Shown in pieces: positions 36,417-44,916 of a DNA stretch of 64,000 bases. The position numbers and the translations under genes were made by a program. The notes under the pieces were generated by a model, which saw only the letters and a list, made by a program, of their open reading frames with translations, ran no database searches and had not been told where the DNA came from. The first letter of the stretch is position 1. Each line of letters opens with the position of its first letter. The DNA lies in NCBI GenBank assembly GCA_029009055.1, contig JAQXJR010000001.1:1-64000 (forward strand), written 5' to 3'. The stretch comes from Eubacteriales bacterium. Lineage in GTDB: Bacteria; Bacillota; Clostridia; Peptostreptococcales; Anaerovoracaceae.

Positions 36417-36442
36417 CCCACCGCTCAGCGGTGGGTTTTTTC
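36417..36442 (+). terminator. Terminator after the L,D-transpeptidase gene
   Basis: Stem CCCACCGCT / AGCGGTGGG followed by TTTTTTC on the plus strand. Confidence 0.93.
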
Positions 36443-36530
36443 TTTGCTTTAATATGAGTTCGGTCCCAGTACCGCGCCTATAGCAAAGCCTTCCTGCCTT
36501 GCCTGCCTCCGGCTGATCTGCCCTTATGGC

Positions 36531-36558
36531 TTGACATTCGCTTCTCAAGTGATATATT
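36531..36558 (+). promoter_or_regulatory. htpG promoter
   Basis: TTGACA (36531-36536), 16-base spacer, TATATT (36553-36558), directly ahead of the CIRCE element. Confidence 0.8.
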
Positions 36559-36566
36559 AGTATTTG

Positions 36567-36593
36567 TTGGCACTCATTAAGTTAGAGTGCTAA
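36567..36593 (+). promoter_or_regulatory. CIRCE element (HrcA operator)
   Basis: TTGGCACTC - N9 - GAGTGCTAA, one mismatch from the CIRCE consensus TTAGCACTC-N9-GAGTGCTAA. It covers the expected transcription start of htpG, so HrcA should repress this gene under normal temperature. Confidence 0.95.
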
Positions 36594-36655
36594 CACGAAC
36601 GTGAAAAATCGAAGCAGCGGCTTTGCTGCTTATAAATCAAGAGGAGGAGATCAGG

Positions 36656-38797
36656 ATGGAAAAGAAACAGTTCCAGGCAGAGTCGAAGAAGCTGCTGGAC
36701 ATGATGATAAACTCTATTTATACGCATAAGGAGATCTTCCTGCGCGAGCTCATCAGTAACGCCAGCGACGCCCTGGATAAGATGTATTACGAGGAACTTC
36801 AGTCCGGTAAGGCCGGGATAAAGCGGTCGGACTATAAGATAAATATTTCGGTCGATAAGGACGCGCGCACGCTGACGATAAGCGATAACGGAGTCGGCAT
36901 GACGAAGGAAGAACTGGAGCAGAACCTGGGCACGATCGCGAAGAGCGGCAGCCTGTCTTTCAAGCAGGAGATGGAGAAGGCTGAGGGCGACGACGCTGAC
37001 TCGAAGAATAAGGCTGTGACAGACATAATAGGCCAGTTCGGCGTCGGCTTCTATTCGAGCTTCATGGTAGCGGATAAGGTAACTGTCGTTTCTAAGGCTT
37101 TCGGCTCTGATGAGGCGAACGAGTGGGTCTCTACCGGCGTGGACGGATACACTGTCGAGCCTTCCCAGAAGGAGGAGCACGGGACAGATGTGACTTTGCA
37201 CCTGAAAGAAGATACGGATGGCGAGAATTACAGCAGCTATCTGGAGGAGTATGAGATAAAGTCTCTCGTTCAGCGCTATTCTGACTACATTCACTACCCT
37301 ATCCAGATGATGATGACTAGGACCAGGACCGTGGAGCAGCCGGCGGATGAGGCCGGGGAGACGGACGAGAACGGCGAGAAGAAGGAAGCTCAGCCGAAGA
37401 CGGAGCAGTATCAGGAGCTCGAGACATTAAACACTATGGAGCCTATCTGGAAGCGCCAGAAGAGTAAGGTAAAGCCAGAGGACTATAACGCCTTCTATAA
37501 GGATAAATTCATGGACTACGAGGATCCGGCGCGCGTGATCAGGACATCAGTCGAAGGCCTGACGTCGTACACAGCCCTGCTGTTCATCCCGGGCCACACG
37601 CCGTTCGACTACTATACTAAGGACTTCGAGAAGGGCCTGCAGCTCTACTCATCCGGAGTTCTCATCGAGAATAAGTGCAAGGAGCTTCTCCCTGATTATT
37701 TCAACTTCGTGAACGGCTTGGTGGATACGCCTGACCTGACGCTTAACATCTCTCGTGAGACTCTCCAGCATAACAGGCAGCTTAAGAACATAGAGAAGAA
37801 CCTTGAGAAGAAGATTAAGAAGGAACTCCTGGCCTTCATGGAGGAGGACAGGGACGGCTACGAGAAGTTCTTCGGGAATTTCGGCCGCCAGCTGAAGTAC
37901 GGCATCTACAACGGCTACGGCGTTAATAAGGACACCCTGGCTGACCTGCTCATATTCTATTCTTCGTCAGAGAAGAAGATGGTGACGCTCGACGAGTATA
38001 TTTCCCGCATGAAGGACGACCAGAAGTGCATTTACTACGCCGCGGGCGAGACTGTGGATAAGGTCGATATGCTGCCGCAGACTGTCGCCGCTAAAGCAAA
38101 GGGATATGAGGTGCTCTACCTCACTGAGAATATCGATGAGTTCGTCATCAAGATGATGCGTGACTATAAGGAGAAGGAGTTCAAATCGGTAGTAGACGAT
38201 ACGTTCGAGAATCAGTCCGAGGATGAGAAGAAGAGGATGGATGATCTCACGGCAGAGAATAAAGACTTGCTCGATTTCGTTAAGACTACGCTCGGCGATC
38301 AGGTTTCTGCTGTTGAACTGGCTTCCGACATGGCTGAGGCTTCTTGCTCGCTTTCTACTAAGGGGGAGATTTCGCTCGAGATGGAGAAGACTCTCCAGGC
38401 TATGCCAAACGGTGGCGGCATAAGGGCTGAACGTGTCCTGAAGATTAACCCAGATCACGACATATTCAGTAAGATGAAGGCTGAGTTCGCAAAGGGAGAC
38501 GATGGTAAGGCCATCACCGGTATCTACGCCCGCATGCTTTATAGCCAGGCTGAGCTCATGTCCGGCATGGAAATCGAGAATCCCGCTGAATTCAGCCGCG
38601 ACATCAATACCCTGATCCTGGGATTCGATAAGGCTGTGGAAGCTGAGAACACTACGGAAGCTCCGGCAGAAGCTCCTGCCAGCGACGCAGGTGATTCTGT
38701 TGAACCTCCGACTGCTGAGACTGAACCTGCTGAGGATGGTGTTGAAACAGAAACTACGGCAGATGAAAGCCCTACTTCTGACGAAACAGAGAAATAG
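36656..38797 (+). CDS. htpG: Chaperone HtpG (Hsp90)
   Basis: Dimeric ATP-dependent chaperone. 713 aa from the ATG at 36656 (MEKKQFQAESKKLLDMM), with GAGGAGG upstream; a TTG start at 36623 is unlikely. The GHKL ATPase signature is seen in LRELISNASDALDKM, ISDNGVGMTKEEL and GQFGVGFYSSFM. After the usual C-terminal dimer region (about residue 660) there is a tail of some 50 Ala/Glu/Thr/Pro-rich acidic residues (starting EAENTTEAPAEAPASDAG). That tail is unlike the short ends of most bacterial HtpG and recalls eukaryotic Hsp90 tails only in acidity. Confidence 0.96.
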   Translation: MEKKQFQAESKKLLDMMINSIYTHKEIFLRELISNASDALDKMYYEELQSGKAGIKRSDYKINISVDKDARTLTISDNGVGMTKEELEQNLGTIAKSGSLSFKQEMEKAEGDDADSKNKAVTDIIGQFGVGFYSSFMVADKVTVVSKAFGSDEANEWVSTGVDGYTVEPSQKEEHGTDVTLHLKEDTDGENYSSYLEEYEIKSLVQRYSDYIHYPIQMMMTRTRTVEQPADEAGETDENGEKKEAQPKTEQYQELETLNTMEPIWKRQKSKVKPEDYNAFYKDKFMDYEDPARVIRTSVEGLTSYTALLFIPGHTPFDYYTKDFEKGLQLYSSGVLIENKCKELLPDYFNFVNGLVDTPDLTLNISRETLQHNRQLKNIEKNLEKKIKKELLAFMEEDRDGYEKFFGNFGRQLKYGIYNGYGVNKDTLADLLIFYSSSEKKMVTLDEYISRMKDDQKCIYYAAGETVDKVDMLPQTVAAKAKGYEVLYLTENIDEFVIKMMRDYKEKEFKSVVDDTFENQSEDEKKRMDDLTAENKDLLDFVKTTLGDQVSAVELASDMAEASCSLSTKGEISLEMEKTLQAMPNGGGIRAERVLKINPDHDIFSKMKAEFAKGDDGKAITGIYARMLYSQAELMSGMEIENPAEFSRDINTLILGFDKAVEAENTTEAPAEAPASDAGDSVEPPTAETEPAEDGVETETTADESPTSDETEK

Positions 38798-38850
38798 GAC
38801 CAGCCTAAATTGGTGTTGAATCGCCTATAAACGATATATCAAAAACTAGA

Positions 38851-38878
38851 AAAACCGCCCTTTCGGGCGGTCTTTTTA
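38851..38878. terminator. Bidirectional terminator between htpG and the BMC locus
   Basis: ACCGCCC-TTTC-GGGCGGT with A-run on the left and TCTTTTTATT on the right; ends both htpG and the leftward ethanolamine operon. Confidence 0.93.
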
Positions 38879-38895
38879 TTAAATTCACCAGGTTA

Positions 38896-39672
38896 TTATG
38901 ACTCTATTTGAACATACTGCCCTGACTTCATCATCATAGCGTCAGCTTCTTCCGCATCCAGATGGAATACAGGATGCTCGGCTTTAGCATCTATCAGAAC
39001 AGCTGTATTAGAAAAGAGTCCTCCCCTGCTTCCAGCGCATCTGACGTTTACAAGCTGGTTCTTTCGTATACCCAGCTTCTCCGCATCTTCAGGTCGAACC
39101 GTTACATATCTCTGAGCGACTATGGCACCCTCATTAAGCTCTGCCTCACCGCAAGGTCCCGCTACTGTGATCGATGGGGATTCAGCCAGGTCATCTATTC
39201 TCCTGAGCGGAGCTTCGATTCCCAGAAGTCCCCTGTCACAAGCCAGAAGCCTTACGCTGCTCTTCGCGGCTTCAACATCTATTAGGTGCGCCGCGGCAGC
39301 TCCATCAGGTCCTGATACACTAACTATTTCTTTATATACGGTAACACCATCACCGGACAAATCAGAATCTATAGTAAAAGTATAGCCCTGCCCAAAGCAT
39401 TTCTCCGCATCTTCATGAGTTAGAGAAACTTCCCTCGTGCTGATACGCGCCTGGATCATATTAGGATCCATTGGATAAGGGTGGTCGTCTCTGCCAGAAA
39501 TAGCAGTCGAAGGACCCCCTTTCGGAGATCCTTCGGACTGATTGCCGGAACCTGACGATGCTGCGCTGCTTTCAGAAAGCTGGCCAGGCTTTACACCTGT
39601 GACTCCAACAGCCTGAAGAGCTTTGACCGTTAAAACAGCTATCTTAACGATCCTATCAAGTTCCGCGTTCAT
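38896..39672 (-). CDS. PduL/EutD-type phosphotransacylase homologue lacking zinc-ligand histidines
   Basis: 258 aa, last gene of the BMC operon. An N-terminal amphipathic helix (MNAELDRIVKIAVLTVKALQ) looks like an encapsulation peptide, followed by a disordered linker to about 70, then two PduL barrels. Canonical SxRHVHLS is STREVSLT here (Glu81, Ser83), and canonical RHIHMT is RYVTVR (Tyr189, Thr191); only the late His237 (VFHLDAEEADA) remains. PduL uses these histidines to hold its two zincs. Fold assignment is firm (HEDAEKCFGQGY, ELNEGAIVAQRY, PEDAEKLGI); activity is doubtful. It may be a structural or regulatory pseudo-enzyme. Confidence 0.88.
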   Translation of the reverse strand: MNAELDRIVKIAVLTVKALQAVGVTGVKPGQLSESSAASSGSGNQSEGSPKGGPSTAISGRDDHPYPMDPNMIQARISTREVSLTHEDAEKCFGQGYTFTIDSDLSGDGVTVYKEIVSVSGPDGAAAAHLIDVEAAKSSVRLLACDRGLLGIEAPLRRIDDLAESPSITVAGPCGEAELNEGAIVAQRYVTVRPEDAEKLGIRKNQLVNVRCAGSRGGLFSNTAVLIDAKAEHPVFHLDAEEADAMMMKSGQYVQIES

Positions 39673-39676
39673 TTAA

Positions 39677-41158
39677 TTACCTCAGCGCGTTGATAACAGC
39701 GTCGATAACGTTCTTAAGCTCCTCAGCGGAGATATCTACGTTACCGCCCTTTGCTGCTGTCTCATTACCATGGTACTTCTGATAGATCTTATCATCAGCT
39801 ACGAGGGTCTTCAGATCCTTGATTCCATAGCAAAGAGTCTTCTTATTGATCAGGTGCAGTGGGGAAACGTTCTCTGATACGGATGATCCGCCGAGAGTTC
39901 CGCATCCAAGTGTGAATGCTGGGAACAGACCTGTGGAAGCGCCTGTACCACCCTGAGCTCCGCCTGAGTTAACGATGATTCTTGAAGCCGGCTTCTCCAT
40001 GAACTTCAGAGCGATCTCAGGATCGTTCGTATGAATGTTCATTGTGTGGCCGATTCCGTGTGTAAGGAGTTCCTTAGACAGCTCGCATGCTTCTTCCCAA
40101 TCTTCTACTGTGTAGAAAGCGAGGACTGTTGTGAGCTTCTCGTATGACAGTGGGTACTTAGGACCTACACCACCCTGTCTTCCGATCAGGACTGTTGTGT
40201 TGTCAGGTACTTCGAATCCAGCGTCATGAGCGATCTTAGTTGCTGGCTGTGAAACATAGTCAGCTGTCATTGTATGACCATTCTTAAAGATCGTGTGGCA
40301 AACCTTATCGATTTCCTCATCGTTCATGAAGTAACCACCGAGTCTCTTAAACTCAGCGATAACTTCTGCTTCGTTGCACTTCTCGCAGATAACTGACTGC
40401 TCTGTAGCGCATACTGTAGAGTAGTCGAATGTCTTGCTGGCTACGATCTGCTCAACAGCTTCCTTAACGTCTGCTGTTCTCTCGATATATGTAGGAGAGT
40501 TACCAGGTCCTACACCGATAGCCGGCTTTCCTGCGCTGTAAGCTGCCTTAACCATTCCAGGGCCGCCTGTTGCGATGATGAGCTTGATTCTGTCATCATG
40601 CATCAGCTCGTTGCTTCCTTCCATAGAAGCTACGGACAGGCACTGAACTGTGTTATCAGGAGCACCTGCTGCTACGGCTGCGTCAGCCATGATCTCTGCT
40701 GCCTTCAGGGAGCACTTCAGTGCACGTGGATGCGGTGAGAACACGATTGGGTTCTTAGCCTTAACAGCGATGATAGACTTATACATGATAGTAGAAGTAG
40801 GGTTAGTTGTCGGAGTGATTCCGAGGATAGGTCCTACTGGGTAAGCCATCGTAACTGTCTTATTGACCTTATCTTCATCGATAACGCCAGAAGTCTTCAT
40901 GTCCTTAATGGCTTCATACAGCATTCCTGTAGCCATATGATTCTTGTAGATCTTATCTTCTACTTTACCATACTTAGTCTCCTCATGAGCCATCTCAGCG
41001 AGCATCTTAGCGTTCTTCTCGCCGGCAATTGCCATTGCCTTAACGATGGAGTCGATCTGCTCAGCTGACATGTCATTAAGGATTTTTGCAGCTTCTTCAG
41101 CCTTTGCAGCTGCGTTTCTAGCTTCCTGAATCGCAGCTAAATCCTTATCAAATTCCAT
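39677..41158 (-). CDS. eutE: Acetaldehyde dehydrogenase (CoA-acylating), EutE type
   Basis: Oxidises acetaldehyde to acetyl-CoA with NAD+ in the microcompartment lumen. 493 aa, aldehyde dehydrogenase fold without alcohol dehydrogenase fusion; active-site Cys in FDYSTVCATEQSV, cofactor region TPTTNPTSTIMYKS, GVGPGNSPTYIE and the C-terminal GGAQGGTGASTGLF. The N-terminal helix region (EARNAAAKAEEAAKILNDMS) may also serve for encapsulation. Strong AAGGAGG site. It lies 12 bases after the small adaptor-like gene and 4 bases before the PduL homologue. Confidence 0.95.
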   Translation of the reverse strand: MEFDKDLAAIQEARNAAAKAEEAAKILNDMSAEQIDSIVKAMAIAGEKNAKMLAEMAHEETKYGKVEDKIYKNHMATGMLYEAIKDMKTSGVIDEDKVNKTVTMAYPVGPILGITPTTNPTSTIMYKSIIAVKAKNPIVFSPHPRALKCSLKAAEIMADAAVAAGAPDNTVQCLSVASMEGSNELMHDDRIKLIIATGGPGMVKAAYSAGKPAIGVGPGNSPTYIERTADVKEAVEQIVASKTFDYSTVCATEQSVICEKCNEAEVIAEFKRLGGYFMNDEEIDKVCHTIFKNGHTMTADYVSQPATKIAHDAGFEVPDNTTVLIGRQGGVGPKYPLSYEKLTTVLAFYTVEDWEEACELSKELLTHGIGHTMNIHTNDPEIALKFMEKPASRIIVNSGGAQGGTGASTGLFPAFTLGCGTLGGSSVSENVSPLHLINKKTLCYGIKDLKTLVADDKIYQKYHGNETAAKGGNVDISAEELKNVIDAVINALR

Positions 41159-41170
41159 GTGATCCTCCTT

Positions 41171-41533
41171 CTACTTAAGAATTTTATCTAATATACCTTT
41201 TGCGTCTAATACTCTGATAACTGCCTCTACGATCTGCTCTTTCGTCAGATTCTCTACTGAAACAGGCTTAGCCTCTTCAGCAGGAGCAGGAGCTGGAGCT
41301 TCCGGCTCTTCAGCCGGTGCCGGAGCAGGTTCTGGTGCAGCAGCAGCTGCTGCTTTCGCATCTTCCTCCGCGATAGCTGCTTCATACTCTTCCTGGCTTA
41401 CGAACTTGATCTTATAAGTATGAGCCAGGTCTCTTGCAGCAGGAGAAACAATTGTATTGTTATCTACAGGAAAGACTTTTCTATGACTGCCGACATAATT
41501 CTGAATCGTGTCAGCGGTAACTAATTTTTTCAT
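41171..41533 (-). CDS. Small BMC protein: EutQ-N-like module, linker and encapsulation-type helix
   Basis: 120 aa in three parts. Residues 1-48 (MKKLVTADTIQNYVGSHRKV ... NNTIVSPAARDLAHTYKIKF) resemble the N-terminal module of enteric EutQ. Residues 50-95 are an Ala/Pro/Glu linker. The C-terminal 25 residues (LTKEQIVEAVIRVLDAKGIL) form an amphipathic helix like BMC encapsulation peptides. No enzyme domain is present, so a linker between cargo and shell is the likeliest role (inference). It sits between pduT and eutE. Confidence 0.8.
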   Translation of the reverse strand: MKKLVTADTIQNYVGSHRKVFPVDNNTIVSPAARDLAHTYKIKFVSQEEYEAAIAEEDAKAAAAAAPEPAPAPAEEPEAPAPAPAEEAKPVSVENLTKEQIVEAVIRVLDAKGILDKILK

Positions 41534-41553
41534 TGGTTCCTTCCTTTCACCTG

Positions 41554-42102
41554 TTAATACAGATGGGAGATAAGTTTCTTCGAAGGTGAAGGAATAACCT
41601 CAGTATCGATGAGCACTCCGGCATCACCGAGCTTCGAAGTACCAACTTCCGCTCCTGTCTTAACAGCTGCAACATCTCCGGTAAATGTGAAATATGATTT
41701 TCCACCGAGACCATTACCCAGTCTAATCTCAACCGGGTCCAGGTCTGCTGATTTCAGTACTGCATCAGCAGCTATAACCATAGTTGCCATAGAATATGAT
41801 TCCAGGATTCCTACTGCGAGAATATCATCCGGAACATTCGCCGCAACGAGTGCAGGGAATACTGCAGGATGTACATTAGGAATAACCATATGGTCAACCA
41901 TAAATGAGTCAGCTACTCTGATACCCATCTTTACAGATGTCTCTACCGCAGATACATCGCCGTGAACTATAGCGATGTACTTACCAGGACAAGTGGATGA
42001 CGCGGTTACTATCTCTACGTCGGAGGTTTTTACCATCTGATCCGCAGTGTAGATTCCGCGAGCAATACTGTTAAATTCGATCATTCCGATTGCTTTTTGC
42101 AC
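41554..42102 (-). CDS. pduT: Tandem-BMC shell protein PduT
   Basis: 182 aa, two BMC domains in one chain (AIGMIEFNSIARGIYTADQM and AVGILESYSMATMVIAADAV), forming a pseudohexameric trimer. In Salmonella-type PduT, Cys38 of each subunit holds a [4Fe-4S] cluster at the pore; the equivalent Cys38 is in SSTCPGKYIA. Start is GTG at 42102, with AGGAGGG inside the last codons of pduS. Pairs with PduS as a probable electron relay through the shell. Confidence 0.95.
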   Translation of the reverse strand: MQKAIGMIEFNSIARGIYTADQMVKTSDVEIVTASSTCPGKYIAIVHGDVSAVETSVKMGIRVADSFMVDHMVIPNVHPAVFPALVAANVPDDILAVGILESYSMATMVIAADAVLKSADLDPVEIRLGNGLGGKSYFTFTGDVAAVKTGAEVGTSKLGDAGVLIDTEVIPSPSKKLISHLY

Positions 42103-42103
42103 T

Positions 42104-43432
42104 TTAATCCCTCCTTATAGTAATCATCATAGGATCAACTGACTCGACAGTACCAGCTATGCTGGCATGTACTGTAGCACCGAGGGCGCCTTCCTTAATA
42201 TCAGCGATCTTATCGCCGACTTCAACCTTATCTCCTACAGCTACTGTAGGAACAGCAGGCGCGCCTACGTGATCCTTAAGTCCGATTCCTACTACTTCAG
42301 GATCAACGACCTTCTCTTCTGTAAGAGGAGCAGGAACGTCATATTTAGTGAGACCGATCCTAGCGATAAGTCTCGTAACCGGAACCATTCTATAAGGCCT
42401 CATCGGGTTAGGAATGAACTCATCTTTCTTATCGAGTCTGATTCCCTGCTCTCTGAGTTTACCCATGTAATAAAAGTTAGCGAGCTTAGGTGCTATACCT
42501 GCAGGGCAAGTATAGAATTCGCAAAGTCCACACTGGCTGCACGCGAGCGCTGCCTTAACCTTCTCATCAGCTGGAGCGTTATACATCATAGCGCGTACCA
42601 TCTTATGAGGTACTGTGGAATGTCCGAGCAGATGTCTCGGGCACATCATAGTACAGTCAGTGCACTGCTCGCATGCTCCTCTATTGAGCCTGAACGCAGT
42701 CTGGATAGTTCTCTGCTTCTTAATAATATGTGGGTGATCCGAAGGCAGAACAATCAGTCCCTTAGTCTTCTTCGTAACATAACCATTAAGGTCATCGAAC
42801 AGAGGACCCATCATAGGACCACCGTTAATAACGGTGTATCCTGTGAAGTCTTCCCTTCCGGAAAGCTTCAGAACGTCCATTATAGGAGTTCCTATAGGAA
42901 CCTTTACTGTGATCGGATTAGGTACATCACCTGTAACTGTAATATACTTATCAGTTACGGAGAGATCCTGAGAAGCTCTGTATACGTTATAAGCTGACTC
43001 TGAGTTCATAACGACACATCCTACAGCGATAGGAATTCCACCTTCTGGAACTACTCTGCCGGTAAGTTCTTTTACGAGAACCATTTCATCACCGGCAGGA
43101 TATACATCAGGAAGGATTCCGACCTCTACTTCATCCTCAAGTTTGAGATCCTTAATAGTTTTTCTGAGGATCTCAATAACATCCTTATGATGTCCCTTAA
43201 TACCGATTATCGCGTGTTTCGCTCCGGTAATCTGTTTACCGATAACTAACCCCTGAATGACTTCAGCCGGATGTACTGCCATCAGCTGTTGGTCAACTCT
43301 CAAGAGCGGCTCGCACTCGGCACCATTTATTAAAATATATTCAGCCTGAGCTTGCAGTTTTACATGAGTAGGAAACCCGGCACCACCGGCTCCGATGACG
43401 CCGGCTTCTCTTACCTTTTCAAGTAAATCCAT
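42104..43432 (-). CDS. pduS: PduS-type cobalamin reductase / RnfC-like flavo-iron-sulfur protein
   Basis: 442 aa. N-terminal FMN-binding RnfC-like region (GVIGAGGAGFPTHVKLQAQA, NGAECEPLL), SLBB domain (around 165-215), and two [4Fe-4S] motifs, CEQCTDCTMMCP (about 259-270) and CSQCGLCEFYTCP. The C-terminus has a biotinyl-like barrel. In Pdu compartments it reduces cob(II)alamin or moves electrons with PduT; here it would serve the adenosylcobalamin of ethanolamine ammonia-lyase and the EutT step. Confidence 0.95.
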   Translation of the reverse strand: MDLLEKVREAGVIGAGGAGFPTHVKLQAQAEYILINGAECEPLLRVDQQLMAVHPAEVIQGLVIGKQITGAKHAIIGIKGHHKDVIEILRKTIKDLKLEDEVEVGILPDVYPAGDEMVLVKELTGRVVPEGGIPIAVGCVVMNSESAYNVYRASQDLSVTDKYITVTGDVPNPITVKVPIGTPIMDVLKLSGREDFTGYTVINGGPMMGPLFDDLNGYVTKKTKGLIVLPSDHPHIIKKQRTIQTAFRLNRGACEQCTDCTMMCPRHLLGHSTVPHKMVRAMMYNAPADEKVKAALACSQCGLCEFYTCPAGIAPKLANFYYMGKLREQGIRLDKKDEFIPNPMRPYRMVPVTRLIARIGLTKYDVPAPLTEEKVVDPEVVGIGLKDHVGAPAVPTVAVGDKVEVGDKIADIKEGALGATVHASIAGTVESVDPMMITIRRD

Positions 43433-43458
43433 ATTGACCTCCGTCTCAACTCAATGTA

Positions 43459-43722
43459 TCACTTTAAGTCACAGTCTTCATCGATGATTCCTACGACCGC
43501 TGCGTCGCATGGAATATTATCATTCTGGAGCATTCTTCTAGCGGAAGAACCTGTAGAAATGATAACGCGGTCACCGATACCTGCGCTTATGATATCGACT
43601 ACGACCAATCTTTTACCGGCATCTGTGCCGCCGAATGTCTCAGCGAGCATCAGCTTATAACCCTTAAGAGCGTCAGCCTTACGTGTTGCCCAGACATTAT
43701 CTATAAGCTTGGCTGTAATCAC
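43459..43722 (-). CDS. eutN: EutN/CcmL pentameric vertex protein (copy 1)
   Basis: 87 aa, starts ITAKLIDNVWATRKADALKG after a GTG initiator; core LVVVDIISAGIGDRVIISTG and CDAAVVGIIDED are typical. Pentamers close the vertices of the shell. The GTG at 43722 has AAGGA 7 bases upstream and overlaps the preceding shell gene by 26 bases in another frame. A second, diverged copy is at 46700-46993. Confidence 0.94.
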   Translation of the reverse strand: MITAKLIDNVWATRKADALKGYKLMLAETFGGTDAGKRLVVVDIISAGIGDRVIISTGSSARRMLQNDNIPCDAAVVGIIDEDCDLK

Positions 43723-44020
43723 TATACATTCCTTCTTTCGTCTTTCGGTCTATTTCTCTAAGCGCGGCCTCGACAGCGCCTGTATCACCAAATATGGCAA
43801 TCATCGTCATATGCTGCGGGCAAATACCACGAACATCATACGCGTCTACGTCACTGGTTTTCTCAGCAATATCTGCCGCGCACACCATGTCGATCATCTT
43901 CCCCTGGACCAACCCGATAGCTTCAGCGTGATCCATAGGAGTATCCTTCATGATGCCCATCCTTCTCTTGATGAGATCTAAGGTTCCCTTAGAAGGTGAT
44001 CTTATAATTCTCAGATCCAT
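43697..44020 (-). CDS. Single-BMC shell protein with Cys in the pore loop (GrpU-like)
   Basis: 107 aa. A 30-residue N-terminal segment (MDLRIIRSPSKGTLDLIKRR) precedes a BMC core (EAIGLVQGKMIDMVCAADIA, then IAIFGDTGAVEAALREI). The pore-loop position reads RGICPQHM, with Cys67-Pro, like the TCPGK of PduT. I recall shell proteins of this type from glycyl-radical compartments (GrpU) shown to bind an iron-sulfur cluster; the assignment to that group is tentative. It lies between eutJ and eutN. Confidence 0.82.
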   Translation of the reverse strand: MDLRIIRSPSKGTLDLIKRRMGIMKDTPMDHAEAIGLVQGKMIDMVCAADIAEKTSDVDAYDVRGICPQHMTMIAIFGDTGAVEAALREIDRKTKEGMYSDYSQAYR

Positions 44021-44038
44021 TACGATCAGCCTTTCCTA

Positions 44039-44884
44039 TCAATCAATAGGTTCGTCCGTACAACTCAGGGCGATGCCCAGAGGCGTAACGAAGAACGGAT
44101 TAGCAGGTTTATGAGTAGGAATGCCTGTGCTCTTCTGGATTTCTTTCTCAATTCCTGTAAAGCAGCTCGTACCACCTACGAGGACAAGATTATGAACATC
44201 GTATCCCTGGATTCCATTGGAGATGATAGAAGCCATCTTCTGGAATACAGGCTTTACGATAGGATACAACTCCTGATGGTTCTTCTCATCGCGCTTAAAA
44301 AGCTCAGCCTCCTCGAAAGGCTTCTTATATGCGCCGGCGATAACCAGCGAGAGATGTGTTCCTCCAGTTGCTTCATCGAATGTATATTCGACCTGGCCGT
44401 CTTTGATAACAGAGATACCGGTAGTACCTCCACCTATATCAACTACAGCTCCGTTCTGCATCTTCAGAAGCATATTAGCAGCAGTAGGCTCGTCAAGCAG
44501 ACTGGTGATCTCGAATCCTGCACCTCTAACAACATTGGCAACAGCTCCTCCATCGAGCGTATCCGTTCCAGGAGGGATAGCCGCAGCCGCGTAAAGGAGC
44601 TCAGTGTCCAGTTCTTCTTCTATTTCTTCCTTCATCTTACGGACCATTCTTACTGCTCCGACATAGTCAACTACCATGCCGTCACGAACGACGTCCGCGT
44701 ACTGGTAACGACCTGCTACAGGTCTGTAGTTCTCATCGAGAACTGCCATTACTACGCAGGCAGTACCGAGGTCGACTCCGGTATAGTAAACAGAAGAATG
44801 TCCCTTCACCGGGTTCTCGATTACGTCGGTGAATTCTTTTACAAATTCATCGCAATATGCAAATTCGTTATTTTCTTCACTCAT
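44039..44884 (-). CDS. eutJ: EutJ, actin/Hsp70-like chaperone of the Eut system
   Basis: 281 aa, ASKHA fold: phosphate-1 YTGVDLGTACVVMAVLDE, phosphate-2 GAVVDIGGGTTGISVI, adenosine motif LVLVGGTSCFTGIEKEI. Proposed to assist assembly or reactivation in the Eut compartment; its function is not proven. A GC-rich hairpin lies between it and eutQ. Confidence 0.94.
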   Translation of the reverse strand: MSEENNEFAYCDEFVKEFTDVIENPVKGHSSVYYTGVDLGTACVVMAVLDENYRPVAGRYQYADVVRDGMVVDYVGAVRMVRKMKEEIEEELDTELLYAAAAIPPGTDTLDGGAVANVVRGAGFEITSLLDEPTAANMLLKMQNGAVVDIGGGTTGISVIKDGQVEYTFDEATGGTHLSLVIAGAYKKPFEEAELFKRDEKNHQELYPIVKPVFQKMASIISNGIQGYDVHNLVLVGGTSCFTGIEKEIQKSTGIPTHKPANPFFVTPLGIALSCTDEPID

Positions 44885-44916
44885 GTGCTAAACGTTTTCC
44901 TTTACAATATGGTGTC

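Noticed and set aside
38896..39672. Calling this gene a functional phosphate propanoyltransferase/acetyltransferase
   Set aside because: Four histidines of the two zinc motifs are replaced, so the catalytic function should not be transferred from the family name.
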